DNA of 64,000 nt, taken from the NCBI GenBank assembly GCA_022784645.1, contig JALFZG010000045.1, positions 1-64,000 on the forward strand, written 5' to 3'. The position numbers were made by a program, and so were the translations under genes. The stretch is from Bacteroidales bacterium (lineage in GTDB: Bacteria > Bacteroidota > Bacteroidia > Bacteroidales > Paludibacteraceae). The stretch's first letter is position 1, and each line of letters begins with the position of its first letter. The notes below the pieces were generated by a model. It had not been told where the DNA came from. It worked only from the letters and a program-made list of their open reading frames with translations, and made no database searches. Positions 19,138 through 28,245 of this stretch are shown one piece after another.

Positions 19138-22100
19138 TTATTCAGAAACTGAGATTCTTACTTGCTGTGCATATTCAGCAAACTGGAAGTTCAGAATATA
19201 AACGCCAGCGCTGTAAGGTGACATTACATAATTATCACCTGCTTCAATCGCAACGGTGCCCATCAGCACACCCATCGTATTATATACAAAGAGCGTACAA
19301 GCCTCAGGAGCGTCAACGTGAATCATCTGACCGGTTGCAGTACGAGTGGGGCTTACACTTACACCACGAGCCGCATTTTCCGGGATAAACGGACAGGTCT
19401 CATCGATTGTGCTGTCTTCAAGCATCACTACGCAAGTATAATGAGCACCAATGGTGAGGCCACCTTCTTCGTAGTAATATGACTTCGTAGCATTCTCGAT
19501 ATCCACACCGTTTTTCTTCCACTGATAAGAGAGGAACTTCAAGGTTCGTCCACTATTCATTTGAGGATCTTGACTTTCAGGGTTCTTGATAGAGAGCACG
19601 TCGTTCCAACGCTGGAAAATCAAATCACGCAAACAGGGAGCCAATAAATCAAAAGTTGTAGTAGAATCACAACCTATTTCATTATAGAACGTTACCTCAT
19701 AAGATCCTGCATCCAAACCTCTAAAAATAATACTATCGTATTTTTGTTCTCCTCCATTAATGGTGTAATATGACCAACCACTACCTTTGAACTCAACCGT
19801 TGAGTTCATTACTGTTTCTGACATTTGAGTCAAAACGATAGAAGGAGCAACCTCTGGCATTACTGTTACTGGCAGAATTACCAACGAATCGCATCCCAAT
19901 GCCGTACGAAGCGGATGATACAGATTACCACTTACAAGCTGATCGAAACAATCCCCTTCAAGGCAAATTGTATCACCATAGCAGATGGTCGTATCGCTTA
20001 ACGTGTATCGAGCCGTATCGTGGAATAGTACGTTTGTGATGGATAAAGCATCACAACCATACTGATTTAGGCCAAATACGGTATCCGTGAAGTTCTCAGT
20101 AATTTCAATATTCCCTGATGGATGATGATAAGTGAACTTTTCACCCTTACACAACTCCACGTTCGTAACAACAGTCTGTTGAGTTAGATCAGGCAAGTTG
20201 AGCGTATCAGTCCATACCGAATCGCAAACGCCTCCACTCATTGAAGCACGAGCAGTTACTATATATTGTCCACCTTCTGCTGGGAATTCAAACGAAACGA
20301 TACTATCCAAGGTCTCCAATTCTCCTAAACCACCGAAGTCCCAAATTACGTTATCGATGGTATCTTTATCGGAAACTATAGGCTCTTTGGTTACACGATT
20401 AATAACTGCCACATACGACGTATTCTTATATTGCACAATATTCTTGCAACCTTCATGCGTAATGGATTCGCGCGTAACTTGCGCAATCGGGAAACGTGGG
20501 TTGGGGTCAGCCACCAACTCATACGAGCAATACTGGCCATCCACCTTCTCCTTATTGATTACCTCAAGTACATACACCGTATCGCTATTGATAGAGATGT
20601 TGAACACACTATCCTCACTCAGCACATTGGTGCGGAGCGTATCCGTTTGATAATACCAGCGGTAGTTAAAGTCACCCGAAGGTGCTTTGAAATGGTCAGT
20701 AGAGAAATCACCACATGAGATACCTTGCATACCACCATCGCGGCAGTTGAGCGTAAAGTACGCATAGCCAAAGTGTGTATCAAAGATACAACGCGAAGCG
20801 GTAAGACGAATAGTAAGCATCTGGCCGCCGTACTTATTCAGCGAGAACGTTACTTTTTTCCAATCGCACCAGAAGATGTCGCCCTCTTGATGCCATCCCG
20901 ATCCAGCCGTTCCACTCTGGTCTGCTACGAAATATGCATGTGTACAACCAGGGATCTGACGGCCTTTCGCATCAAGAATCTCCAGTTGGAAGAACGGGTT
21001 CTCCTCGCCATGGCCACCGGAGTTAAGCACACAAGCATACTGCAAATCCACAAGCGACACCTGTCCGGGCGGAACGCGGTATTTATATTCTATTCGGGCA
21101 TCCTCACCCGAGTTAGTATATGCTCCTAAACGAATGGAGGCTATTTCTCCATCCGGTACTGTTTTTAAACCACCATTTACCGTAGTATTGGGGTCAATCT
21201 CACCCAAGTCCGTATGCAAAGTATGCATACTCTGCGGCGAACCACTGCCCAAATCCACTACTTGAGGCGTATTCGAGAACGTCAGCGAAGTATGAGACGT
21301 ACTATTGGTATGAGTACCGACGTAGCAGATACCAGTATTCATCAAACTGGCGCCAAAATCGAAGAAGTCAATACAGCGCAATCCTGGAATCCAAGCGAAA
21401 TGCGACATCTGTACCCACTGCGAATGGGAGCCATCCGGGCAAACCGAACGCACATACAGGTCATAATGACCTTCGTCGGTAAACTGCATAGCAGCATTGG
21501 TGGTATTGACCGTAGTGATTGGTGTAAGCTGATCCTTCGTTTGGTTATAGCTGCACACCTCATATTGGGCAGCGCTACCCGACCAAGAGAACAATTTCAT
21601 ACGGTCATTATAGGCAAGGCTGGTAGGAGCCGGTGTACAGCCTTCCCCTTGAAACAATTCGATATTATCTATGCAGGCAGAGGGCGGGTTGGCAGCGCCA
21701 GCCGAGCTTATCCATACAAACACTAAACGTCCGGGAGCCGTCATTGTAGTTCCTGGCGTAAATACATAGTTGAAGCACTTCCAAGTAGCAGAGCCATATA
21801 AGGACGATGCCAATTTTACACCATTTTTAGATCCGCCATAGTTCGGTGCGGGCGAGTTATTCGACACCGGATTCACGGTTTGCGGCACCCACCACACATC
21901 CAACTTAGCCGTTACGCTACCAGCCAATCGATAATCGAATCGAATGGTGTGAGGTGTGGCGGTAAGTGCAGGTAGATCCACATATGCCGTAACGAACATA
22001 TTGCCCGTTCCTTGATATATGGGTTTACCCGTTGTAGTATCACTACAAATATACAAGCCGTATTGACCCGCTGTACCAAACTGACCTGGAGCACCGAAAT

Positions 22101-22275
22101 ACCAATTATTTTCGAGCGCCAAGTTCGGACGGTTAACTGGTTTGGAATTGAGTGTCCAAGCAGCTCGGTCTGTAGCATTCTCAAAATCGCACGAATAAAT
22201 CATTTGCGATTTTAAATCTTGAGCAACAACCAAAAAGACAGTCAAAATCAAACAAAAATTTTGAATTCTTTTCAT
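19138..22275 (-). CDS. T9SS cargo protein (cargo B) with adhesin, fibronectin, PKD-like and GCDS modules
   Basis: 1045 aa. The order is: signal peptide (to about residue 24); jelly-roll/cleaved-adhesin-like module (SCDFENATDRAAW); fibronectin III (from CTPAPTSLAY); the shared cargo module from CIDFFDFG (about 302) to FGYAYFTLNC (about 503); Ig-like segment; PKD-like segment (VIWDFGG, about 640); and Cys repeats (about 708-830) with GDCFD and GCDSL. The C-terminal sorting domain (from about 968: VSPTRTATGQ, LFVYNTMGVL, AGVYILNF) ends VSE rather than in a basic residue. Paralogous over its whole length to cargo A (24329-27565). Exported and surface-anchored by T9SS; ligand unknown. Confidence 0.88.
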   Translation of the reverse strand: MKRIQNFCLILTVFLVVAQDLKSQMIYSCDFENATDRAAWTLNSKPVNRPNLALENNWYFGAPGQFGTAGQYGLYICSDTTTGKPIYQGTGNMFVTAYVDLPALTATPHTIRFDYRLAGSVTAKLDVWWVPQTVNPVSNNSPAPNYGGSKNGVKLASSLYGSATWKCFNYVFTPGTTMTAPGRLVFVWISSAGAANPPSACIDNIELFQGEGCTPAPTSLAYNDRMKLFSWSGSAAQYEVCSYNQTKDQLTPITTVNTTNAAMQFTDEGHYDLYVRSVCPDGSHSQWVQMSHFAWIPGLRCIDFFDFGASLMNTGICYVGTHTNSTSHTSLTFSNTPQVVDLGSGSPQSMHTLHTDLGEIDPNTTVNGGLKTVPDGEIASIRLGAYTNSGEDARIEYKYRVPPGQVSLVDLQYACVLNSGGHGEENPFFQLEILDAKGRQIPGCTHAYFVADQSGTAGSGWHQEGDIFWCDWKKVTFSLNKYGGQMLTIRLTASRCIFDTHFGYAYFTLNCRDGGMQGISCGDFSTDHFKAPSGDFNYRWYYQTDTLRTNVLSEDSVFNISINSDTVYVLEVINKEKVDGQYCSYELVADPNPRFPIAQVTRESITHEGCKNIVQYKNTSYVAVINRVTKEPIVSDKDTIDNVIWDFGGLGELETLDSIVSFEFPAEGGQYIVTARASMSGGVCDSVWTDTLNLPDLTQQTVVTNVELCKGEKFTYHHPSGNIEITENFTDTVFGLNQYGCDALSITNVLFHDTARYTLSDTTICYGDTICLEGDCFDQLVSGNLYHPLRTALGCDSLVILPVTVMPEVAPSIVLTQMSETVMNSTVEFKGSGWSYYTINGGEQKYDSIIFRGLDAGSYEVTFYNEIGCDSTTTFDLLAPCLRDLIFQRWNDVLSIKNPESQDPQMNSGRTLKFLSYQWKKNGVDIENATKSYYYEEGGLTIGAHYTCVVMLEDSTIDETCPFIPENAARGVSVSPTRTATGQMIHVDAPEACTLFVYNTMGVLMGTVAIEAGDNYVMSPYSAGVYILNFQFAEYAQQVRISVSE

Positions 22276-22357
22276 ACTTATCTAAATTTATATTTTTGAA
22301 TATTTTCTGATGAACGAAATAAGAAACACATAAAGGGAAAGTATAAACCTCTCAGTA

Positions 22358-23209
22358 CTACCAATCAAACTTTTCTCTCTTATGTTCTTTACATATTACA
22401 CAGGCCCCATCGTTGGCCACCTCAAATAAAACCGTAAATTTGATACCTACCGAGAAATTTCCATACATGCGCTCAATGTAGTCTTTCGTTGACATTACAG
22501 GATTCAGTACGGTAGTAGTTCCCCCCTGACTTTCAATCATGTCACAAGGAGGATAAAAGGTATTTTTCCGAATGACGCCACCATCTGCAAACAGCGCAAG
22601 ATAATATCGATTCATAGAATACGGCACATCCGCACCTTTTTCTTTATACACATCACCCAAACGGAAGCCAATTTCAATTGCTCCCATAAAATTCCAATCA
22701 TAACGGAAGTCTTGTTTAGCACTCACAAGGTTTATTGGTAATCCAACGACATCTGCTTTCGGCAAAGCGCTACCATAAAACCTATAACCAATCTTAGGAC
22801 CCGCCAAGAAATATACGCGATATCCTTCAGCTCCTAACATAAATGGTAAGATTATCTCACCTGAATGAAGTACATCCATTCGATTAACAATAGAGAAGCC
22901 TACTCCCGATTGAACATCCGGTAACTTCATTGTATATGAGCCATAATGAGCCGATAATCCCGTTTGAAAAATGAACTTATCCTGATAATAGCGATAACCC
23001 ACTCCAATTTCACAACCACCACCCATATATTTATTCATATATTGGTTATTCAATTGTTTATCGTCCAACAAACTTTGGAACCCAAAATTGGTAGTCAAAT
23101 AGATAAAATCATGTCGCTCCGAATTATACGTACGTGGGGCAGCATGGAAAGAAACCGTGCTCATCAAGAGGAGCATTATCAGACATATTTTGATAGAGAC
23201 TTTCATCAC
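22358..23209 (-). CDS. Outer-membrane beta-barrel protein (type II barrel)
   Basis: 283 aa with a signal peptide (about 1-23). Strand motifs GGGCEIGVGYRYYQDKFIFQTGL, EIILPFMLGAE, YFLAGPKIGYRFYG and FSVGIKFTVLFEV make it a paralogue of the N-terminal barrel of the OmpA fusion at 17148-19115. After the last strand the chain continues as NDGACVICKEHKREKFDW, so it carries a CxxC motif beyond the barrel. It follows the type I barrel gene by 21 nt and precedes cargo B by 82 nt. PorP/SprF-like function is possible by analogy with cargo/barrel pairs elsewhere, but I do not recognise the family signature. Confidence 0.78.
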   Translation of the reverse strand: MMKVSIKICLIMLLLMSTVSFHAAPRTYNSERHDFIYLTTNFGFQSLLDDKQLNNQYMNKYMGGGCEIGVGYRYYQDKFIFQTGLSAHYGSYTMKLPDVQSGVGFSIVNRMDVLHSGEIILPFMLGAEGYRVYFLAGPKIGYRFYGSALPKADVVGLPINLVSAKQDFRYDWNFMGAIEIGFRLGDVYKEKGADVPYSMNRYYLALFADGGVIRKNTFYPPCDMIESQGGTTTVLNPVMSTKDYIERMYGNFSVGIKFTVLFEVANDGACVICKEHKREKFDW

Positions 23210-23230
23210 ATTTATGTTTAGTGCATATTA

Positions 23231-24319
23231 TTAATCTTCACATATTACGCAATAATGACGCGGAGCAGTCACATTGAATAAAATTGTCCACTTGATACCA
23301 ATCGTCAACTGAGTAATTGACAAAGCCCCTGCATGATTAATCAGGTTCGTATTGAGAACAGAATTGACTATCAAGCCTGATTCAAGTTGTTGTTTATCCG
23401 GAACTTCGACACCGGTAACATTCACCCAATCATTGGGGAGATTTTGAAGATATTGTTTTGTTACCACATTACTATGAATAATAGAATAGTCTATTAAGTC
23501 CAACATATTTTTGTTTACTTCCAAGGGGATTCCCCACTCTGCGAACACGCCTAATCTCATTCCTACTCGACCCGAATTAGATGGTATTCGCAAACGAGCA
23601 CCAAACTCAACGGAAGGAGACAGCATATATTTGTAAATATTTCCCGAACCATTGGGATTTGTAATTTCATAACGGATATTTGATTGATTACCATATTGCG
23701 ATTGAGGAGTATTCGTATTGGGATACACTTTAATCGTACTCAAATTAAAACCCGCTTTACAAGTGGACTTCAAGGGTAAAGAAAAACGTACTCCTACAAG
23801 TGCGTAGCAATACTGCCCAATATTCGCTCCAGAATATAAATGAGCAGAAACGTGCATCGTTTGCTGCGACTCAACGTAGTCATAATAGTCATAAGTATAT
23901 GACAATGGACTATAACCACGATCAATATACTGCATGGTTTGACCATTCCAATTAGTAGATATCGACGGTACGTTATCCACATAGTTATCAAACGTTTGCG
24001 AAAAATGCGCAATACTATGACGAGACAATGTATAATCAATATTGGCATTTAGACCTAAAATCCAACGACGATAGCGCATCTCATAACCAATGCTCCCTAT
24101 AGTAGCTGCACCGGGCAATTTTGTTAACGAGATGCCATTATTACTAGCAACAGGACTCTCTATATCAATAAACGACGAATAGCCTCCTGCAACAGACATC
24201 GTTATAAAATGGTTCGGACGAGTACTATACGTATAATGCTTCTTGGCTTCTGCAGATAAGGAAACTACAAAAGTTAGATACAATAAAATATATAGGATAT
24301 TTACGCGATTTTTCAACAT
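23231..24319 (-). CDS. Outer-membrane beta-barrel protein (type I barrel)
   Basis: 362 aa with a signal peptide (to about residue 25, VVSLSAEA). It is barrel-like throughout: SIGYEMRYRRWILGLNANIDY, YSGANIGQYCYALVGVRFSLPL, FGARLRIP, RLGVFAEWGIPLEV. The end SITQLTIGIKWTILFNV is a typical last-strand pattern but is followed by a tail with CVICED. Paralogue of the barrel at 14300-15343. Its start lies only 9 nt after the stop of cargo A, implying coupled translation and perhaps a dedicated partner role. Confidence 0.78.
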   Translation of the reverse strand: MLKNRVNILYILLYLTFVVSLSAEAKKHYTYSTRPNHFITMSVAGGYSSFIDIESPVASNNGISLTKLPGAATIGSIGYEMRYRRWILGLNANIDYTLSRHSIAHFSQTFDNYVDNVPSISTNWNGQTMQYIDRGYSPLSYTYDYYDYVESQQTMHVSAHLYSGANIGQYCYALVGVRFSLPLKSTCKAGFNLSTIKVYPNTNTPQSQYGNQSNIRYEITNPNGSGNIYKYMLSPSVEFGARLRIPSNSGRVGMRLGVFAEWGIPLEVNKNMLDLIDYSIIHSNVVTKQYLQNLPNDWVNVTGVEVPDKQQLESGLIVNSVLNTNLINHAGALSITQLTIGIKWTILFNVTAPRHYCVICED

Positions 24320-24328
24320 GGCTGAGAT

Positions 24329-27300
24329 TTATTTCACTATGAAACGAACAGTATTATCATTCACATTAAGAAGATAAACACCAGAGATAGAAGGAGCTTG
24401 CAACACTACAGGAGCAGGCACTCCTGTCATATTGTAATAGGCCAACAATCGACCTAAGCTGTCATATAAACGTATTTCACCTGATTGGTTAAGCAATATT
24501 TCTTCACCTGGTTCAACGCAAGTAGAACCAATCTGCAAGTTTGACTCTACGTCCTGCCATCCCACTGGGTCAAGAGAGGGATCAGATACATAAAACTTAC
24601 ACGTAAACAAACTTATATTGCTTATGGTATCCGTTATCAAACATTCATAATATCCGCGTTTACCTTCTTCGGGTAAATAATTCAAATCCACTTGATCTTT
24701 GGTATAACCATCCATCATCTCACCATTGTGATACCATTGGAAGGTACAATTTGAAAAATCATACCCACCATTGGACTCTTTATTCAAAATATAAATTACC
24801 GATTCACGCATAATCATAATGGAAATTGGATAACGCACTTCCAGAATCACTTCTACTTCATCAGCACAATTACCCTCCTGTAAATGCGGTACCATCGTAA
24901 ACATATATCGCCCTGCACGCAAAATCTTAGCAGGATCGTCTTTTAATGGTACCTCAAGAACAGTTGTATTTTGTGTATAATTCTCGAGCCATGTACCAGC
25001 AAATGTATAGTTCGGTTCAAAAACACCCGTTGCGAGAGCTTCTGGTCCAGAAATCCAATCTAATGATGCCACATCACCAGATAGAATATCCATGGGAATA
25101 TACCACGAATCTTCATTTGCACATAACACTGGGTAACGATTCATATCCACATCGAAGCGTGGCAACAAGCGTACATTTATGCTAACAATAGAATCACAAC
25201 CACCCTTTATTGTGCGCAACCTGCGAGTAAATACGGAACCTTGTTTGTCAAAGCAATCACCATTAATACAAAGATCTTCATCCTCACAAATGGCGGTATC
25301 GTTGGGTAATGTGATATTATAGGACCTATTAAACTTCAAATCCAAAGTAATAATACTATCACAACCCGCACGAGAAGAATGCACGTACTGCTTTACCTCC
25401 GGTTCTGTTAATCGTTCTCCTTCAAACTCCAAATATTCACCTTCACAAAGAGTAGTATCTATCAATAAATTTGCATCACCAATTGCAGGAATCTTTATTG
25501 TAAGCGTTGTATCCTGGCGGCATGCACCTTCACCTTCCGCAATCCAACCGGTAAGCGACACCGTAAACGTACCACCTGCCTGTGGATAAATATGCACATT
25601 GTTTTTTTGAGACGACATCTCGCCATCACCGAATGACCACGAGTAGCCAGCAAGTTCATCATAGTGCTTTTCTACGTTACCATTATAGCGCGTCTCAATA
25701 TAGCTCTTATTGGTAAATACCACACGGTTCTTACAATCCTGCGGGTCGTATTTGTAAGTAAAATCAGCCACCGGGAACTGCGGGAGAGCCTTTACGGAAA
25801 GTTCAAACCAGCAAGTAGGTTCCTCCTTGTTCGTAAGACGGCAAGTATATTCAATCGTATCAGATGTGACGACGTTCAACGTCTTTGACGTACCCAAAGT
25901 TGTGCCATTTTCATCTGTCCACAAGTAATTGAAGCCATCGGGGGCTTCTGCTGTAAGCGAGGTGTTGTCGCCGCAAGACGTAGTTTGAAGTGTTGCACCT
26001 GCGCAGTCCAACGTGAAATACGCATAGCCGAAGTGACCGGAATAGGAGCAGTCGTAAGTAGTCAAACGAATCGTAATCTGCTGACCTACATAGTTTTCAA
26101 GGTTAAGACCGATGGTTGACCAATCTTTGAACGTCACCTGGCTATAACCCGCACCAACCGTCTGCCAACCGGCAGCACCTGCGTGTGCAGCGAAGTTGAT
26201 ATGACCGCAGGTAGGGTCAATCAGGTCGCCGTTTTGATCCAAAATTTCCAATACGAAACGCGGCTGTGCATCGACCTCATGATCGGGGTCCTCCAGCACA
26301 ATCGCATAGCGGAGAAGGAGAATCGACAATGCTGAATCTACCGTGTACTTATACGAAACGGCTTCTGCTTCTGCGTTCACCTGCCAGTTACCCAAGCGAA
26401 CGGCAGCAATAGCGCCTTGAGGCACGATATTTAGCAGGCCATTGGTATTCGGATCTTTAGCCGTTTTGTCCCAGCAAACGGTATGACGGCTCATCTCCGA
26501 TTCATAACCATAATCAATCACGCCCTGATTCTGATAAGCCACATTCTTAGAGGTTTGATAGCCGTTGTAACCACGACCATAATAGCAAGTAGTGGCCGAG
26601 TCGTGCAAGTCAAAGTAAGTGATACAGTGAAGTTCCTTGCAGTAAATAAGAAACTCCTCGTCGTAATTCGCCCAAGAGCTCTTCATCTCATTGCCCTGAT
26701 CATCGTGGCAGATACCGCGAACGCGGAAATCGTAGCTGCCCTCCGTCAAGCCCTCCAAAAGAGCTAAGGTAGGATTAGCCGGATCAGAATAGCCGGCCGA
26801 CCAGGAGTTTTGTCCCTGCTTACGATATGCAACTTCATAGGAGTCAGCGGCTCCGCTCCAAGTAAGAATCACCGTGTCGCAACCAATTAACTCGGCCTGA
26901 ATATTGGTAGGCGCTTGGCAACGTGCATCGGTAATCTGGATATTATCAATACACCCTGAAAGCACAGCCGTATCCACCAAGCAACTATTGGCCCACGCCA
27001 CATAAAAGCGATAGGTGGTACCAGCTTTGGAAGTCAGCGGTGCAGGAAAAGTATATGACTGCCAGGTAGATTGACCAAATAAGGCACCTGAGTTATTGGC
27101 GCTCGTAAGTGCACTCGGCATAGAGCCGGAGGTGCTGTTCGCTGTTACCTGATTGGCCGTAGAGCTCGGGTTATTCTTAAATGCTACATACCCTACGTAC
27201 ATCGCAGCATTTTGCGGACCGGCATTCAGCCAGTCAAACGAGATATTAAACGTACCTGCCGGCAATACGAAATCGCGATATGCAAACTGCAGGTTGGGAT

Positions 27301-27565
27301 GATTCCAAAACGTTGGGTTGTCCGTAGAGTCTTTGATGTGCACGTAAAGCGAACGCTTACCATCGCTCTTTACTGCACTACCTACCATCCACTCGTCGTT
27401 GCAGTTAGCTGCAGCCGTACCTGGATTTAGATGCCAGTTTGCCAGCTCGGCAGAATCTACAGAATCTTCCTCAAAACTCATCACATAGGGAACACTGACT
27501 GCTTGAGAATAAGCAGCCAAAGCAAAAAATTCCAAAATCACCAGACCAAAAAAACGCTTAGTCAT
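24329..27565 (-). CDS. T9SS cargo protein (cargo A), first gene of the operon
   Basis: 1078 aa. The order is: signal peptide (about 1-20); adhesin-like jelly roll (YVMSFEEDSVDSAELANW); fibronectin III (from CQAPTNIQAEL, about 217); the shared module from HCITYFDL (about 312) through HTV, DPNTNGLLNIVPQGAIAAVR, RYAIVLEDP to FGYAYFTLDC (about 518); PKD domain (YSWSFGDGEMSS, about 643); and two Cys repeats (about 708 and 765) ending GCDSI. A T9SS sorting domain closes it (about 1006-1078: IRLYDSLGRLLAYY, SGVYLLNVND, RFIVK end). Preceded by a perfect promoter at 27707-27738. Function beyond surface display is not visible. Confidence 0.88.
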   Translation of the reverse strand: MTKRFFGLVILEFFALAAYSQAVSVPYVMSFEEDSVDSAELANWHLNPGTAAANCNDEWMVGSAVKSDGKRSLYVHIKDSTDNPTFWNHPNLQFAYRDFVLPAGTFNISFDWLNAGPQNAAMYVGYVAFKNNPSSTANQVTANSTSGSMPSALTSANNSGALFGQSTWQSYTFPAPLTSKAGTTYRFYVAWANSCLVDTAVLSGCIDNIQITDARCQAPTNIQAELIGCDTVILTWSGAADSYEVAYRKQGQNSWSAGYSDPANPTLALLEGLTEGSYDFRVRGICHDDQGNEMKSSWANYDEEFLIYCKELHCITYFDLHDSATTCYYGRGYNGYQTSKNVAYQNQGVIDYGYESEMSRHTVCWDKTAKDPNTNGLLNIVPQGAIAAVRLGNWQVNAEAEAVSYKYTVDSALSILLLRYAIVLEDPDHEVDAQPRFVLEILDQNGDLIDPTCGHINFAAHAGAAGWQTVGAGYSQVTFKDWSTIGLNLENYVGQQITIRLTTYDCSYSGHFGYAYFTLDCAGATLQTTSCGDNTSLTAEAPDGFNYLWTDENGTTLGTSKTLNVVTSDTIEYTCRLTNKEEPTCWFELSVKALPQFPVADFTYKYDPQDCKNRVVFTNKSYIETRYNGNVEKHYDELAGYSWSFGDGEMSSQKNNVHIYPQAGGTFTVSLTGWIAEGEGACRQDTTLTIKIPAIGDANLLIDTTLCEGEYLEFEGERLTEPEVKQYVHSSRAGCDSIITLDLKFNRSYNITLPNDTAICEDEDLCINGDCFDKQGSVFTRRLRTIKGGCDSIVSINVRLLPRFDVDMNRYPVLCANEDSWYIPMDILSGDVASLDWISGPEALATGVFEPNYTFAGTWLENYTQNTTVLEVPLKDDPAKILRAGRYMFTMVPHLQEGNCADEVEVILEVRYPISIMIMRESVIYILNKESNGGYDFSNCTFQWYHNGEMMDGYTKDQVDLNYLPEEGKRGYYECLITDTISNISLFTCKFYVSDPSLDPVGWQDVESNLQIGSTCVEPGEEILLNQSGEIRLYDSLGRLLAYYNMTGVPAPVVLQAPSISGVYLLNVNDNTVRFIVK

Positions 27566-27706
27566 CTTCCTATCTTTTTACTGGTTAATAATCAAGTTTG
27601 CCTCCTGCAGAACATTCCGCCCTAGAGCGCTGAGATCTGCACTTTTATGCGTAAGCGCATCTCTCTCACAACACGTGCGCGAGAAACTGCACACATAAAG
27701 TCGCTA

Positions 27707-27738
27707 CAAAATTACTACAAAATCTTCATATTTCCAAA
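27707..27738 (-). promoter_or_regulatory. Bacteroidetes-type promoter of the seven-gene cargo/barrel operon
   Basis: Minus strand: TTTG (27735-27738), 20 bp, TAATTTTG (27707-27714). It is a full consensus match about 140 nt upstream of the first ATG. The resulting leader contains CACGTGCGCGAG on the plus-strand reading, a motif also present in the leader of the giant gene. Confidence 0.8.
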
Positions 27739-27874
27739 TATTTTCCCAAAATTTCCTACAAAATCTATCCTTTTATACGTTTTGCCAATCTTTTTGCAAC
27801 AAAATTAGCCATATTTCTTACTTTTTGAATATTTATGCACGGTCCGAAGAACGAAAAAGGTTAAGGTACGTTCC

Positions 27875-27951
27875 TTAGTTCTGTATTAGTTGTTTATTCG
27901 TTCAGCATTAGTTAATTAACTAAGGATTGACTAAGGATGAACTAAGGATGA
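27875..27951. repeat. Seven 11-bp phased units with a strand switch
   Basis: Consecutive 11-mers: TTAGTTCTGTA, TTAGTTGTTTA, TTCGTTCAGCA, TTAGTTAATTA, ACTAAGGATTG, ACTAAGGATGA, ACTAAGGATGA. The unit changes from TTAGT to its complement ACTAA at a perfect 16-bp palindrome (27908-27923). Confidence 0.85.
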
Positions 27952-28020
27952 CTTATACGTACGTGTAGCAGACACCACATGGTTCAAAACCAAAGCAACC
28001 TTAAGCTGCATAAACCTCAC

Positions 28021-28134
28021 TAATCGTCATTATCCGTTATTATCCGTCAACATCCGTTATTATCCGTCATTATCCGTTATTATCTGGCAATATCCGGCAT
28101 TATCTGTTACTATCCGGCATTATCCGGCATTAAG
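28021..28134. repeat. Decanucleotide tandem array (about 11 units)
   Basis: Eleven 10-bp units of consensus TATCCGKYAT follow each other without a single insertion or deletion, while bases inside the units vary (for example tatccgttat, catccgttat, tatctggcaa, tatccggcat). Confidence 0.9.
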
Positions 28135-28159
28135 TGGTAACCGGTATTCAAAAAAGCAG

Positions 28160-28167
28160 TAACTTTG
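28160..28167 (+). promoter_or_regulatory. Possible promoter -7 element pointing into the 11-bp array
   Basis: TAACTTTG followed by caccc looks like the -7 box and start region of other promoters in this window (compare 44298-44305). However, no TTTG lies 20 bp upstream (ggta instead), so it is weaker. It would transcribe the repeat array at 28246-28591 as a noncoding RNA. Confidence 0.35.
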
Positions 28168-28245
28168 CACCCGCAACCGAGCAAGAACGCTCACCGATAA
28201 ACAGAACTGGACAAGCTGTTCGTCATGGGCCAAACACGGTTTCTC

